Below the pieces are notes generated by a model. The model worked only from the letters and a program-made list of their open reading frames with translations, had not been told where the DNA came from and searched no databases. A stretch of DNA of 64,000 nt from the NCBI GenBank assembly GCA_004835665.1, contig RBKR01000015.1, positions 806,001 to 870,000 of the forward strand, given 5' to 3'. Origin of the DNA: Phoma sp. XZ068. Its lineage: Eukaryota; Ascomycota; Dothideomycetes; Pleosporales; Didymellaceae. Made by a program: the position numbers and the translations under genes. Numbering within the stretch: position 1 is the stretch's first letter; every line of letters starts with the position of its first letter. This document shows, in pieces, positions 1 through 10,543 of this stretch.

Positions 1-346
1 GCAATGCGTGCAATTGACATTAACGTACCATGACTCTATACCCTGAACTTGTGCAAAGCGGATGAAGAATTCGTAACAGGAATTGGGCCTTCGAAACTGT
101 CGATCGCGCTTGTTTTGACCCGTACCTGACATGCATGGTCCGAGCAGCGTCCCGTCCTGTCAGAAAACGTGGAAGGCTTCGAGGATCAACAAGGCAATAT
201 AAGCATCGCGCCACCATCTTTGCTCCTTCGGCATCTTGTTTTCTTCTTTCGGAGTGTGGCTGTGAGCTCTACATCAATACTTCCGCCTGTATCGCCGGTT
301 TAGGTAATTGGTCTGCGGAGGTTTGCCGAGCCACTCCTTCGTCGCG
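1..346. other. Upstream region, no gene seen
   Basis: No supported gene. The open frames here are short and lack protein-like composition. The stretch runs directly into the start codon of the rhodopsin-domain gene and probably holds its promoter and 5' leader. Confidence 0.5.
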
Positions 347-1628
347 ATGAATACCGTCGCAATAGCAGGAGATGGCGTGGCACTCATCTATGCTGCGATT
401 ATCCTACTGGTCCTGACATGGGTCACCGTCTGCATGCGGGTGGGCGTAAGGGTCTGGCGGAAGGTTTTTGGATTGGACGACTACCTGATGGTAGCCGGGC
501 TGGTATGTGTATACAGGAGTGAAGGTTGGGATGTTGAACTGACACCAGCAGTGCTTGTTCACAGTAACGGATTGCCTTTGCATCGTCGCTTGCTTCTATG
601 GTTCTGGTCAGTTTGCAAAAAATTTACCTCCTATGACGATTTCGAGAGGGATAAGGGTATGTTGCTCTGATCCACCTTCTTACCAGCTCGAAACTAAATC
701 TGGAAGACCTTCTATGTTGCAGAATACTTTTACGCTGTTGGCGCTGCCACCATCAAATGCAGCATTTCTGTGACCCTCCTCCGCATCTCTACCGCCCAGC
801 GCCGCTTCATTCATTCGATATACGTTATCATGGGCTTGACATGGATCGCTGCAATTGTTTTCTGCGCTGGGATAGCCAGCATTTGTATATCTCACCTACC
901 TTATCACAGCAAGACAGCCACTAACGGACAAACAGGCCAGCCGATTGAGACATTATGGGGCGAGGCCAATGGAACTTGTAACCTGCAGCTGAACAGCAAC
1001 GTCAGCTTCTTCTTCTCGGCGATCGAGATCCTGACAGACTGGAGTCTAGCCATCCTGCCCGCCATTCTGTTATGGAACGTGCAAATGAAGGGCAGCGTCA
1101 AGACTTCCGTAGCTGTTATTCTCGCTCTGGCCTCAGTGTAAGATCACGTACCTCCTTTGCACATGCACCGCTAACGCAATATCCAGTGCAAGCTGCGCAA
1201 CGATCGTCCGACTTCGATACCTCGCCCTGTACAGTGACCCCGGAGAGTTTATGTACAGCACCGGCAAGATCGGCTTTTGGTCCTTGATGGAAGCAGGCAT
1301 AGGAATTGTGGCTGGATCGCTACCTGCCCTGCGTCCCCTCCTCTCCCTCAGAGTGAGCTTCAGCTCTAGCGTAACTCCCGGTGCCGCAACATCGGGTAGG
1401 ACCGAGCCTTTGAGCAGAAGCAGACGTGTCCGGACGCGCTCGGAAGTCATGATGGATACATTCCAAACTCTTGCTGATGTCGATGATGTCGAGCATGATG
1501 ACGGTGATAGTCAGAAGAATATCGTTAAGGAGACCAAGTACACGGTGACATCGGACCGTATCGCTGTAAGCGAAGAAGAGCGAGCGAGGAGCCAGGTGCT
1601 GGGTTGGGAGCAAGCACTCAAGACTTGA
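347..1628 (+). CDS. Rhodopsin-domain integral membrane protein (fungal seven-helix family)
   Basis: Five exons: 347-502, 552-656, 707-884, 936-1137, 1187-1628, giving 360 residues with all phases closing. The family is the fungal integral-membrane rhodopsin domain, related to Pth11-type receptors. No CFEM domain is present. Visible landmarks are the GLDDYLM loop after the first helices, the FYGSGQ and LPP segment, the QPIETLWG loop and the conserved SATIVRLRYL-like helix (here SCATIVRLRYL). The hydrophilic C-terminal tail is rich in Ser, Arg and acidic residues, as expected for a cytoplasmic tail. The acceptor of exon 3 (GGAAG at 706) is not a strong consensus, but it is the only join I found that restores the conserved reading. 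Intron 885-935 carries a clear CACTAAC branch site. Ligand and function are unknown for almost all members, so signalling is only inferred. Confidence 0.85.
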
Positions 1629-1767
1629 TGCAAGGATTGTAGCATTTAAAATTGAAGTCCAGCTTGCGGTGGCTGGTTTACGACGACGTTGGACGTTGGA
1701 CGAAGCCTTGCACCTGTCTGCTTCCGATTTCACTTGCTCTGTGAATGTTGCGTGACCCGCCCAGGGC

Positions 1768-2259
1768 TCAATATCCAAACTCCCAAATATCCTTCTGGTA
1801 CGCCTCCGTCAATGTACCATCCTCCCCAAACTTCTCCTGCCACTCCGTAAACCCACCTCTGAGCACGTAGACTCTCTGCGTTTTGCCCTCACCCTTATCC
1901 TCATTCTTCCCAACACCCTCCTCCTTGACATCGCCCTTCGACTCGAGCTCCGCGGCTGGATCCAGCCTCTCCTTCTCGCGCAGATACCTCAATGCCGCAC
2001 TCGGCCCCCGCTGCTGACTCAATGCGCAGTGGAAAACAACAACCTCTTTATCTTTCAATGTACGCACGAGCTCCGGCACCTTGTAGTCCAACTGTGAGCT
2101 GGGTATCCATGTGCTGCCCCGGATGTGTCCGCCGATGTGGTCGCTATCTCGAACATCTACTATCGCGGTGTTCGTGGGGAGAGTTTGTGTGTCGCGGAAC
2201 TTGGAGGCGAGCGTGTCGCGGTCGATGTATTGCAGGTCTGCGAGGGATATGGTTGACAT
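1768..2259 (-). CDS. Rhodanese-fold Cdc25-type phosphatase (Ych1/Ibp1-like)
   Basis: A single-exon rhodanese-domain protein of 163 residues from the ATG at 2259. The active-site loop reads HCALSQQRGP, a CX5R loop of the Cdc25/arsenate-reductase branch of the rhodanese fold rather than the six-residue loop of sulfurtransferases. It is preceded by the VDVRDSDHIGGHIRGS motif, typical of the small Ych1/Ibp1 proteins of fungi. An acidic-basic low-complexity insert rich in Glu, Lys and Gly separates the catalytic loop from the final YVLRGGFTEW segment. The frame stays open upstream. An in-frame ATG at 2424 would add 55 residues that are rich in Arg, Lys and His and contain no Asp or Glu, so a mitochondrial isoform is possible. 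I chose 2259 because family members usually begin just before the domain. The substrate is unknown. Confidence 0.85.
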   Translation of the reverse strand: MSTISLADLQYIDRDTLASKFRDTQTLPTNTAIVDVRDSDHIGGHIRGSTWIPSSQLDYKVPELVRTLKDKEVVVFHCALSQQRGPSAALRYLREKERLDPAAELESKGDVKEEGVGKNEDKGEGKTQRVYVLRGGFTEWQEKFGEDGTLTEAYQKDIWEFGY

Positions 2260-2660
2260 TGCTGCGGAGAGGGGAGCACGAAGGCTGTAGACGGCACCTC
2301 TAATGGTAAGACCGGGGAGGTGGCGCGCTTTGGAGGTATTCCGTTGGGCGGTGAGGGGCCGCAGGTGTGACTTGGACCGGGTCTGGTTGTGCAAGGTGAA
2401 GTGTCGAGGTGAGAAGCGGCGCATGAGTTGCGAATCGAGGGGCAGTCGAGAGTATGGTGGGGCGTCTGGGCAGCGCGTACGGCATTGCACGTCAACACGT
2501 GACGGTTCAACCGTGTTTCTTGCCAGCATTAACCGTAACATGGTTTGGATATGAAGTATTGTATTTCATAGCAGTACATATACATCAACAATGTGAACTA
2601 ACTCCAGCGCAGACAAAGTAGCAGTCTCTTGACCGCATCGCTAAACTAATATCTCAACAT

Positions 2661-5632
2661 CTACAACTTGCTTCCGCCACCCAACAGCTCCGCACCGGCA
2701 CCCGAGATAGCGAGCTTGCCGGTCTCCTTGACCTTAGTCTGGAATGCAACCGTGTTGCCGGTCTTCCACATCTCAGTAATAAGTGTCTGCCCTGGCAGCA
2801 CGACACCAGCAAACCTGACCTTGATATTCTTGAACGGTCCAAACTTCTGCAACACGTGCTTGCCCGAGATACCGAATGAGCACAGGCCGTGAAGGATAGG
2901 TGTGTCAAAGCCACCGACCTTGCTGAATTGCGGGTCGATGTGCAGGGGGTTGAGGTCGCCCGACAGGCGGTAGATGGCAGCCTGTTCCTCTGTAGTCTTC
3001 TCCTCGACGACGACGTCGGGTGCACGCTGGGGCGGCTTGTGCGCCTTGGTCGATGCGCCACGGTCACCGCCCTTCTTCTGGCCGCCGAAGTTTCCGCTGC
3101 CGCGGATGAATACTGTGGACTCGTTGTAGAAGATCTCCTCGCCAGTGTTGGCGTCCTTGGTCACGGAGCCGTATACCACCAGTCCAGCAGCGCCCTTGTC
3201 AACAACTTCAACAAGTTTTGGCACAGCGATAAGCTTGGCTTCTGTGGGAATGGGGAACTTGCGGATCTCAAGGAACTGCTCGCCGTGCAGAAGCATGCGC
3301 GGGTCGAAGTTGGGCACGATCTCGTCGAAGGAGAAAGGTGGCTCGGCGTTGAAGGGAGGAATAACACCGAATGTAGGAATGACCTGGAAGTTTTCATCAC
3401 CCTCGAATACGAAGGGAAGGTCGGTGCGCTTAGCGCCAATACCGAGGTCTGTTGTTTGTTAGTGGTGGGTAGTGTGATGTGTCAGTGATGAACTTACTGT
3501 AAAGGATGACATCCCTCTCGGTGTACTCGAAAGGAGTGCCTTCCGGCTTAGCAGCCAGAGCTGCCGCCTGAGCCTTGAGGATCTCCTCGTTGCTCTTCGA
3601 GGGTTTCTTCTCCTTCTTGCTCTTCTTGCTAGTGTTCTCCATGTTAGCCATGATCGACTTGAGGCCACTGGCGTTGTCGTATGGGTTGTCGGCACGGCCA
3701 TCATCGAAGTTGGTGATGCGCTCCCATTGCTGGAGAACAGCTTCGGGTGTAAGCTTGACATCAATGGGGAAGCCGTGACCTCCACTTCGCTGCCACCTGG
3801 TAGCGGCGAACCAGCCTGAGCCCATCTCGTAAAGGCCGCCGGTCGGTACGGGGGCCTTGTCAGAGACAAGCAGAATGACGAGTGGGGCGTTGTAGTCGGG
3901 CTTGAGAGCCTGGACGACCTCCTCGGGCATGATGGAGCGAGTCATCTGTGTACCAGCGTTGGGAGCAACAGTGTTGACAAAGATGTTGTTCTTCTTGCCC
4001 TCAAGAGCGAGGGACTTGGAGAAACCGAGAATACCGCACTTGGCCGAGGCGTAGTTGGCCTGACCGAAGTTTCCATAGATACCGCTGGTAGAAGTGGTGT
4101 TGAGGATACGACCATACTTCTGCTTCAGCATGTAAGGCCAAGCAGCCTTGGTAACGGAGTAGGTTCCGAACAGGTGAACCTTGTGAATAATATCCCACTG
4201 GTCGTCGGTCATATTGGCGAAGGCCTTGTCACGAAGGATACCGGCGTTGTTGATGACGATGTCAACACGACCCCAGGTATCGATAGCTGTCTTGACGACA
4301 GCTTCACCGTTCTGCACATCAGCCTTGTTGCCAACAGCCTGACCACCAAGCTTCTGGATCTCCTGAACAACATCGTCAGGGTTGACAAGATCGTTGATGA
4401 CGACCTTCGCACCACGCTTGGCCAGCTGGAGTGCGTAGATACGGCCGAGACCAGCACCACCGCCAGTGACAATAGCGACCTTGCCGGAAAAGTCGAGCTC
4501 CTCGCCCTTTGGGTTGGGAGGGAGCTTGCCAGCATCCTCGAGCAGCTCGAGAGCATTGGCAGGGCCCTGCGGGTGCTCCGGCTTCGAGAAGTCGACGACA
4601 TCCTTCCACTTGGCAGCAACAGCACCGGGTGTCAGGGTCTCGTCGGCCTTTAGGTGAACACCGTTGGCCCGCTCCCACCGCAGCTCAGCAATATGACCTC
4701 CACCAGCTTCGAATATCGCACCAGTCTTGGTGTTGGACTTGTGTGTAAGGACGGCGACGAGAGGAACGATCCACTCAGGCTTCAGCTTTGCAAGAACATC
4801 GGGAGGCATGACAGTCTCGGTCATTCGGCTGGCGGCGATGGGCGCGATAACATTGCAGAGAATGTTGTACTTCAAGCCTTCCTTTGCAAGCGTCTCGGTG
4901 AAACCGACAAGGGCAAGCTTAGCAGCTACATGATCTGTTAGCAGAGGTTCAATTATTGGTTCCAGATGTACATACCAGAGTAGTTGGTCTGGCCGAAAGA
5001 GCCGAACAGACCGGCCGCCGAAGCGGTGCTAATGAGCCTGCCATACTTCTGCTTCCTGAAGTGCGGCCATGCAGCTCTTGCGCACTTGTATGCGCCGAGA
5101 ACGTGAACCTTGTAGATCAGGTCCCAGTCGGCCTGCTTCATGTTCTTGAAGCTAACATCTCGCAGAATGCCGGCATTGTTGATGAGAATATCAATACGCC
5201 CAAAGGCATCAATTGCGGTCTTGATGATGTTCTCTCCGTTCTCAACAGAGTCGTAGTTGGCGACCGCTTTGCCGCCTGCGGACTTGATCTCCTCAACGAC
5301 TTTGTCGGCGGCCTGTAAATGTGTTTAGCATTGGTTCTTTCAAGCTAAGGTGGTGAGCATGTGATAATGAGGCAGCCCCAACGTGAAATCATGGTCAACC
5401 GAACTCGGCGGCCGTTTTCAACAAAGGTTTAGATTGCTCTGAGGATTGAGGAGATGTGCAGACTTACGGATGAGCTGCCGCCCTCGCCCTTGAAGCTACT
5501 GCCGAGGTCGTTCACAACGACACTCGCGCCGCGGCTGGCGAAGAAGATCGCATACTCGCGACCTAGACCACCGCCAGCACCGGTCACGACGACGGTCTGA
5601 CCGTCGTATCGCAATTCTTGCGCACCACTCAT
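2661..5632 (-). CDS. fox2: Peroxisomal multifunctional enzyme Fox2 (2-enoyl-CoA hydratase 2 / D-3-hydroxyacyl-CoA dehydrogenase)
   Basis: Four exons (transcript order 5632-5468, 5312-4976, 4925-3498, 3448-2661) give 905 residues, the usual size for fungal Fox2. It performs the hydration and dehydrogenation steps of fatty-acid beta-oxidation in peroxisomes. Two tandem short-chain dehydrogenase domains are visible. The first has TGAGGGLGR at 17-25 and YxxxK at 166-170. The second has TGGGAGLGR at 321-329 and YxxxK at 459-463. Both keep the NNAG motif. A C-terminal MaoC/hydratase-2 hot-dog domain has the catalytic DLNPLH motif at about 808-813. The protein ends in SKL, a canonical PTS1 signal. 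A Lys/Ser-rich linker joins the second dehydrogenase to the hydratase. The donor after exon 2 could also pair with an acceptor at 4935, adding three residues, but the acceptor at 4926 restores the conserved NYSAAK. The CCTCGG-type sites upstream suggest induction by fatty acids. Confidence 0.97.
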
Positions 5633-8600
5633 GATGTGAGGTTCTCTGACTGAAGAGAAGAGGGCGTTGTTGCACTTCAAAGACACCCGCTACAGACGTG
5701 GGGAGCTAGAACTGAATGACGTTGGTTACTAGCTAAGTGATGGGTATCAACAAAGATCCCAGAGAAGCAGATGTGTGGGTGTGGAGAGGAGAGAGAATTG
5801 ATGGGGGAGAAGTATATCACGGATGTGACGGCTGAAGCCAGAGTGTCGCGGTTTTGAGCTCACTTTGTTCACGCTGCCTCCCGAGGTGCAAGCTGCCTCG
5901 GCACGTCGAATCGTGGAGAACCACGTGACACATTCTGGGGTTCGGGTCGTTCAATGCCGTCACACATTGCCGACATGTGAAAATCAGCTTACTATGGTTG
6001 TTGGCTTTCACATGTCATGTGCTGCCAAGAGCCTTTGCACTGTCATATGATGATGATGATGCCTGCCCTCTGATTGTTGCTGTGATGCGCGTTCGGCGCC
6101 GTGTTGCAAAGGAATAAGACTGATGAAGCGAAGTGTGAGGTTCCCTTCATGCGGTACTGTCGAGTGCGCATTCAAGGGAACATTCCCGACGGCGCAGGCA
6201 CTTGATGTTCACGATATGTTCCATAATATGATGGAGGAAGGCAGGTGTTTTGATCAAGGCTACGGATAACGAAAGCAAAAGCGAAAGGAAGATAGTGACG
6301 AGAAACCATTCCAGCAAATCAAAAAGCCGAACGCAAAAGAGTTGACTCCTAAAGACAAGAATTTGGTACTGTGCTCGGTGAGCTCTCCGCGATTGTGTAT
6401 ACTTAACGGTGGACTTGCTCCGCTCATTTCAGGCACATCCTCTGGTAATAGCAGAGCCTCGAAATGAGACACCAGTATGTCTTCAGCCCAAATCTAGTTT
6501 TGGTCGCTTGCAGTAGTCGGCCCGCCCCGTGGTGTCTGGTCCATCCACGGCGCGATCCGCCAAACTTTTCGATCTGAACAGAAGTACGAACATCATCACT
6601 CGGCCTGACACGTCCTAGCTCTTTCCTTACCTTAACGTTTGCCTGTACAACTATGATCAACCATCATCGATTTGTAGCTTTCGATCGCTGACAGTGCATC
6701 ATCGCTCACTGCATCGAATGTTCTATCGTCCATCTCATACGACACCACTCGACCTCACTACGAGAACCATACGAAACGCTATGGGCTTGTTTCCAAAGAA
6801 GCGAAACGTTAAGTGCGCAGGTTGCTGCCCGGGCACAGCAGGGCCTACGGAGTGGGCCATGTCTTAAAAGCGGAACCGATCGCAGCAGCACCACAGATTA
6901 TTGCACAGTTTCTCACATCGAATCTGCAGGTCTATTCGTTCCGTGACTCTATACAGCAGAGGAATGACCATGTTATGAGCAGAACTCTGATGCGATCGGG
7001 AGCCAGGCTGTACAGCTGTTCTGCCCCTGAAATGTACTGACAATGCAGGACTTACACCTCGAATGCGTCTTGTCCTCCGGTCAGGGTACGCCAACGCGGT
7101 GAACGCAGCCCCGAATACACAAAGCGATAGAAGTGCCTGATGCACATCGGATCGAGCTAGGGCAAGCAGCAAGTGGATCGTCGAAGATTCTGCTGGGACA
7201 AATGTGAGGCGGAACGAAGGTCTTTTGCACAACTGCGGTGTTGCGGATCTGCCGCGGCGCAATTCGATAGTTATTGGCGGGAAACAGAAGAGTTCACGTA
7301 AAGTCAAGACTGCGTCTCATAGCAGGCGTGCAAAGACTCTCCTGCACGGCTTAGAGCAGTGTCGAAAGTGTATGGCCTAGATGGAGCACACTTTGGCGCA
7401 TCTAAGAACAGGCACTGCGTGGGGTATATAGCACATATACTGCAGCTTTGACAGGTATCACTGCACGTGGCCGTAGCAATATCATACCACTTCGGACGCC
7501 TGGTTCCCAGTCTTGTAAACTGCGCGCTCCACGCACGTTCGATGGGTTATCTTGCAGGCGCTGCTCTCGCTGTGGAAATTCTCCTCAACAACCGCCGCAT
7601 GCATCGTATGCTTGCTGTTCGCGAGTTGATGTTTGATGTACGATATAACCAGGTGAAGCGAGATTGAAGACGCTATGCGGGGAGTCAATTCCGGTGGCTG
7701 AGCTCGACCGCGTGTTGGTACCACACCTGCAGCTGTGGTTTACCCAATCCATAATTATGCATTTTCTTCGCTGATAAAGTTTCCTGTCGAAGTGGGGCCA
7801 CAGTAGTTGAGAGTTTTGTTAGACCCGACAATTTTGTCTGCAACTCGGATTGGTGTGGAGCTGGAAAATATCGCGCTGCAGCAAGCTGTCATTCGAGGGT
7901 TCTCCTTCGACATTATCTGGTGTTCTCGAAAATTCCTCCCTGCATACGCAGTCTAGACCGGCGGCCAGATTCCATGCGAGAGATGCGTGCTACCGTTGAA
8001 GTCTGTCGCCGGGATACCGTACATATCAAATGCCCTAGTCTCAGCTCGGACCTCTCTGCTTCACCGCTACGGTGTGACGGAGGGCGATCCATGAGGCGCT
8101 TGGTGAGGAGAAGAAGCTCACGAGACCATGCAACATCTGCATTGCTTGGCCACACCACTCGCTCAATGCTTTCTTTCATCGGCGTTAGATTGATGCATAG
8201 ACAATAAGGCAAAGTGTTGCCATGTAGTCGTAATGCAACCACGCGCAAAGGAACAATGATGGATGTGTCAATATATGTCTTCGGGCGGCGGTTTCAACCT
8301 ATTTTGACCAGATTGGTAGTTACATCCCAGGCCCATGTCAGCGGTATCCTTACTGGCAGATTCTTGACGGGACCAACCGCCGTGGACCAGCGCCGTTGCT
8401 TCGTTCCCGCTCGTCGACCCATTTCTAGATAGCTTGGTGTCTGAGATTGCGTAAACGATGGAGCGTCACTGAGAAGCTGTCGCCCACAATTGATAGACGC
8501 ATACTTCGCCAATCCCAGTAACCCACCCTCCCTAAAACTGCCAGCTTCGTATGTCAGTCCGGGCCTCGAACATGGTCAAATCTCCCCCTTAGCAGTCGGC

Positions 8601-9426
8601 CAATAAGACAGATCGACTGTGCCTTACACTGCGGCGCTGATCCCTTTCGTGTTCTTGATCGTTGGTTTCCGTGGGTAAGCCGGATTTAGGCTCCTCAAGG
8701 CCTCTGAATGGCTAGTTGTCCTGACAAAGCTGTACGAGGTACGCATCAAATGCGCAACCTGTTTCGACGTTGGCAGCAGCAGTTTCAGCAGTTTCGGTCG
8801 TCGGTATGTGAACAACGTTTGTGATGACGATTCTCACGTTCTGGGAGGGTGATGGTCGCTTTCGTAACGGACAGAATGCTGTCACGGAAATTATCGTAAT
8901 CAAGAAGCATTCCGTCATAGCACTGGCTACTAGACGTTTTGATCCACATTGGCCTTGGAGCGGGCCGCAGCGTACAATGAGACCGAGCAGCCTACCGGTT
9001 GATTTCGCCTTGGAGCACATTGGGCATCCACAAAGTGACTAAGTCGCATAGTCCCGCACCCATTTTCGAGGTTGAGTCCCTAATTTTCAACATCTGTTAG
9101 CACCAAACGACCTCGGGGAGGCGCTTCATATCGAAAACCGTTCACCCTTATCCATACTGTAACAAATCTTACCCCGATCCACCAGCGACCGCACTAGCAA
9201 CAACGTCGCATAGCCAAGCCAGCCTTTTTCGCACACCGAGTGAGGCAACCACTCAGTGAGCACGCCCATCGAAGCAGCATCAAGTAAGGCCGCCATCAAG
9301 TTCCTCGTGGCCGCTTACAGCAAAAGTTGGTTAGCACCTAGCGGTAGCCACGAGTAACCCTGACCCCTAGGCTAGCCGCTTCGTCTCTTGTCGGGGGCAT
9401 CTGCTTCTAACAGACCTTACCCTGTA
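5633..9426. other. Long gene-poor stretch with the fox2 promoter at its left end
   Basis: About 3.8 kb without a supportable gene. The open frames are all under 150 codons, overlap each other on both strands and lack recognisable motifs. The left few hundred bases are the fox2 promoter, with an inverted CCGAGG/CCTCGG pair. A short (ATG)n microsatellite lies at about 6047-6062. I see no transposon ends, long repeats or tRNA. Whether an unstable or fast-evolving gene or a noncoding RNA lies here cannot be settled by reading. Confidence 0.5.
5881..5901. promoter_or_regulatory. Inverted CCGAGG ... CCTCGG pair, putative FarA/FarB (Ctf1-type) binding sites of fox2
   Basis: CCGAGG at 5881-5886 and CCTCGG at 5896-5901 are the same core in opposite orientation, separated by nine bases, about 250-270 bp upstream of the fox2 start codon. 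CCTCGG is the known recognition core of the fungal fatty-acid regulators FarA and FarB/Ctf1, which control peroxisomal beta-oxidation genes. Sequence and position are seen directly; binding is inferred. Confidence 0.6.
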
Positions 9427-10543
9427 ATGGATGACTTCCAGTGTGTCACGATACTTGGACGGGTGTTCCAAAAGGTCTCTATCGACAACGGCATATACTG
9501 TGTGCCTGTAGCCAACGACGAGCTTGAGGAAGATAGACTGACGGCTCAGCATGATGTGCTATTCAAGCTATTCGGTAGAGCCCTCTTCTCTCCTCATGCA
9601 GGGATCAGAGACCCCCGGAAAATACTGGAATGCGGGTATGGCGGCGGCGACTGGTCGGTACAGTGTGCAGAAGAATTCGAAGACTGTGAGGTGCGTATGC
9701 CAAACAGTAGTACCTACTGTCGCTGACTTTGCAAGGTTACCGCAGTCGACATCTATCCCATGCTTGTTGCGGACCAACCAGAGAATCTCAACCTATGTGG
9801 CTACAACCTCAACGACCGCCTCAACGATCCAGAAGTTTTCCAGGCTAGAGCTTACGACCTCATTCACTCTCGCTGCGTCGGTGCAGGTATCAAGAGCAAT
9901 AGGTGGTCATCGTACATCGGAGACATGAAGCTGCTCCTCCGGCCGAGCGGTTGGGTGGAGGTTGTCGAATACTATCTCAACATTCAGTCGAGCAGCGGGA
10001 GACTGACGGATGAGTCGGCGGTACGAAGGTGGTGGCTAGCATACGCGGAAGCGATGAGCCGAATGAATCGCGACCCTCGGATCGGCACTCGACTACAGCA
10101 TCTCTTTACTGAAGCAAGGTTTGGAGAAATTCGAGTCGAAACAATACAGCTGCCGATTGGCGACTGGGAAGCAGGTAACTCATTCTCCGTTGTTCAACAG
10201 CGCCATTCTGCGTTGCTCCGTCTCCACCATCTTCATGGTGTTGTGTCGAAATACACAACGCAAAGGTGTTAACATGTCCGTTAGATCCAGTCAAGGCCGA
10301 TATTGGCAAAGACACAGTTGGAATGATTGGCGATCTTCTTGAGTCGCTTAGCCTCTGGCCGTTGACTCAGCAGCTCAACTGGACAGCTGCACAGTTCACT
10401 CGACTCATGAGCGAAGTCCGCACAGAACTGCAGAACAATGAGCTGAAGTTGTATGTTCCAGTGTAAGTGTGAACCAACACCCTGATCGTGGCTGGGTCTG
10501 ACTTTTTCATAGGTACGTGGCTTGCGGCCGCCGCAGCGGATAA
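9427..10543 (+). CDS. LaeA-type class I SAM-dependent methyltransferase
   Basis: Four exons (9427-9690, 9736-10174, 10285-10462, 10513-10543) give 303 residues. The SAM-binding motif I reads ECGYGGGDW (residues 68-76), followed by the acidic ribose-binding position in VTAVDIYP (Asp93). Downstream come the LIHSRC segment, the post-I motif region LRPSGWVEVVE and a C-terminal YVPVYVACGRR strand, as in the large fungal family that includes LaeA and secondary-metabolite methyltransferases. The last exon has only 31 nt but completes this strand, which supports the join. There is no biosynthetic core gene within 8 kb on either side, so the substrate cannot be inferred and a regulatory LaeA-like role is only one option. 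It stands alone in an otherwise gene-poor stretch. An additional 5' exon cannot be excluded. Confidence 0.85.

Noticed and set aside
4174..4653. 159-codon open frame on the plus strand
   Set aside because: Antisense of the second dehydrogenase domain of fox2.
6047..6062. ATG/GAT trinucleotide run
   Set aside because: Short microsatellite in intergenic DNA; no sign of function.
6864..7307. 147-codon minus-strand frame in the gene-poor stretch
   Set aside because: Overlaps several shadow frames, no recognisable motif and no splice continuation found.
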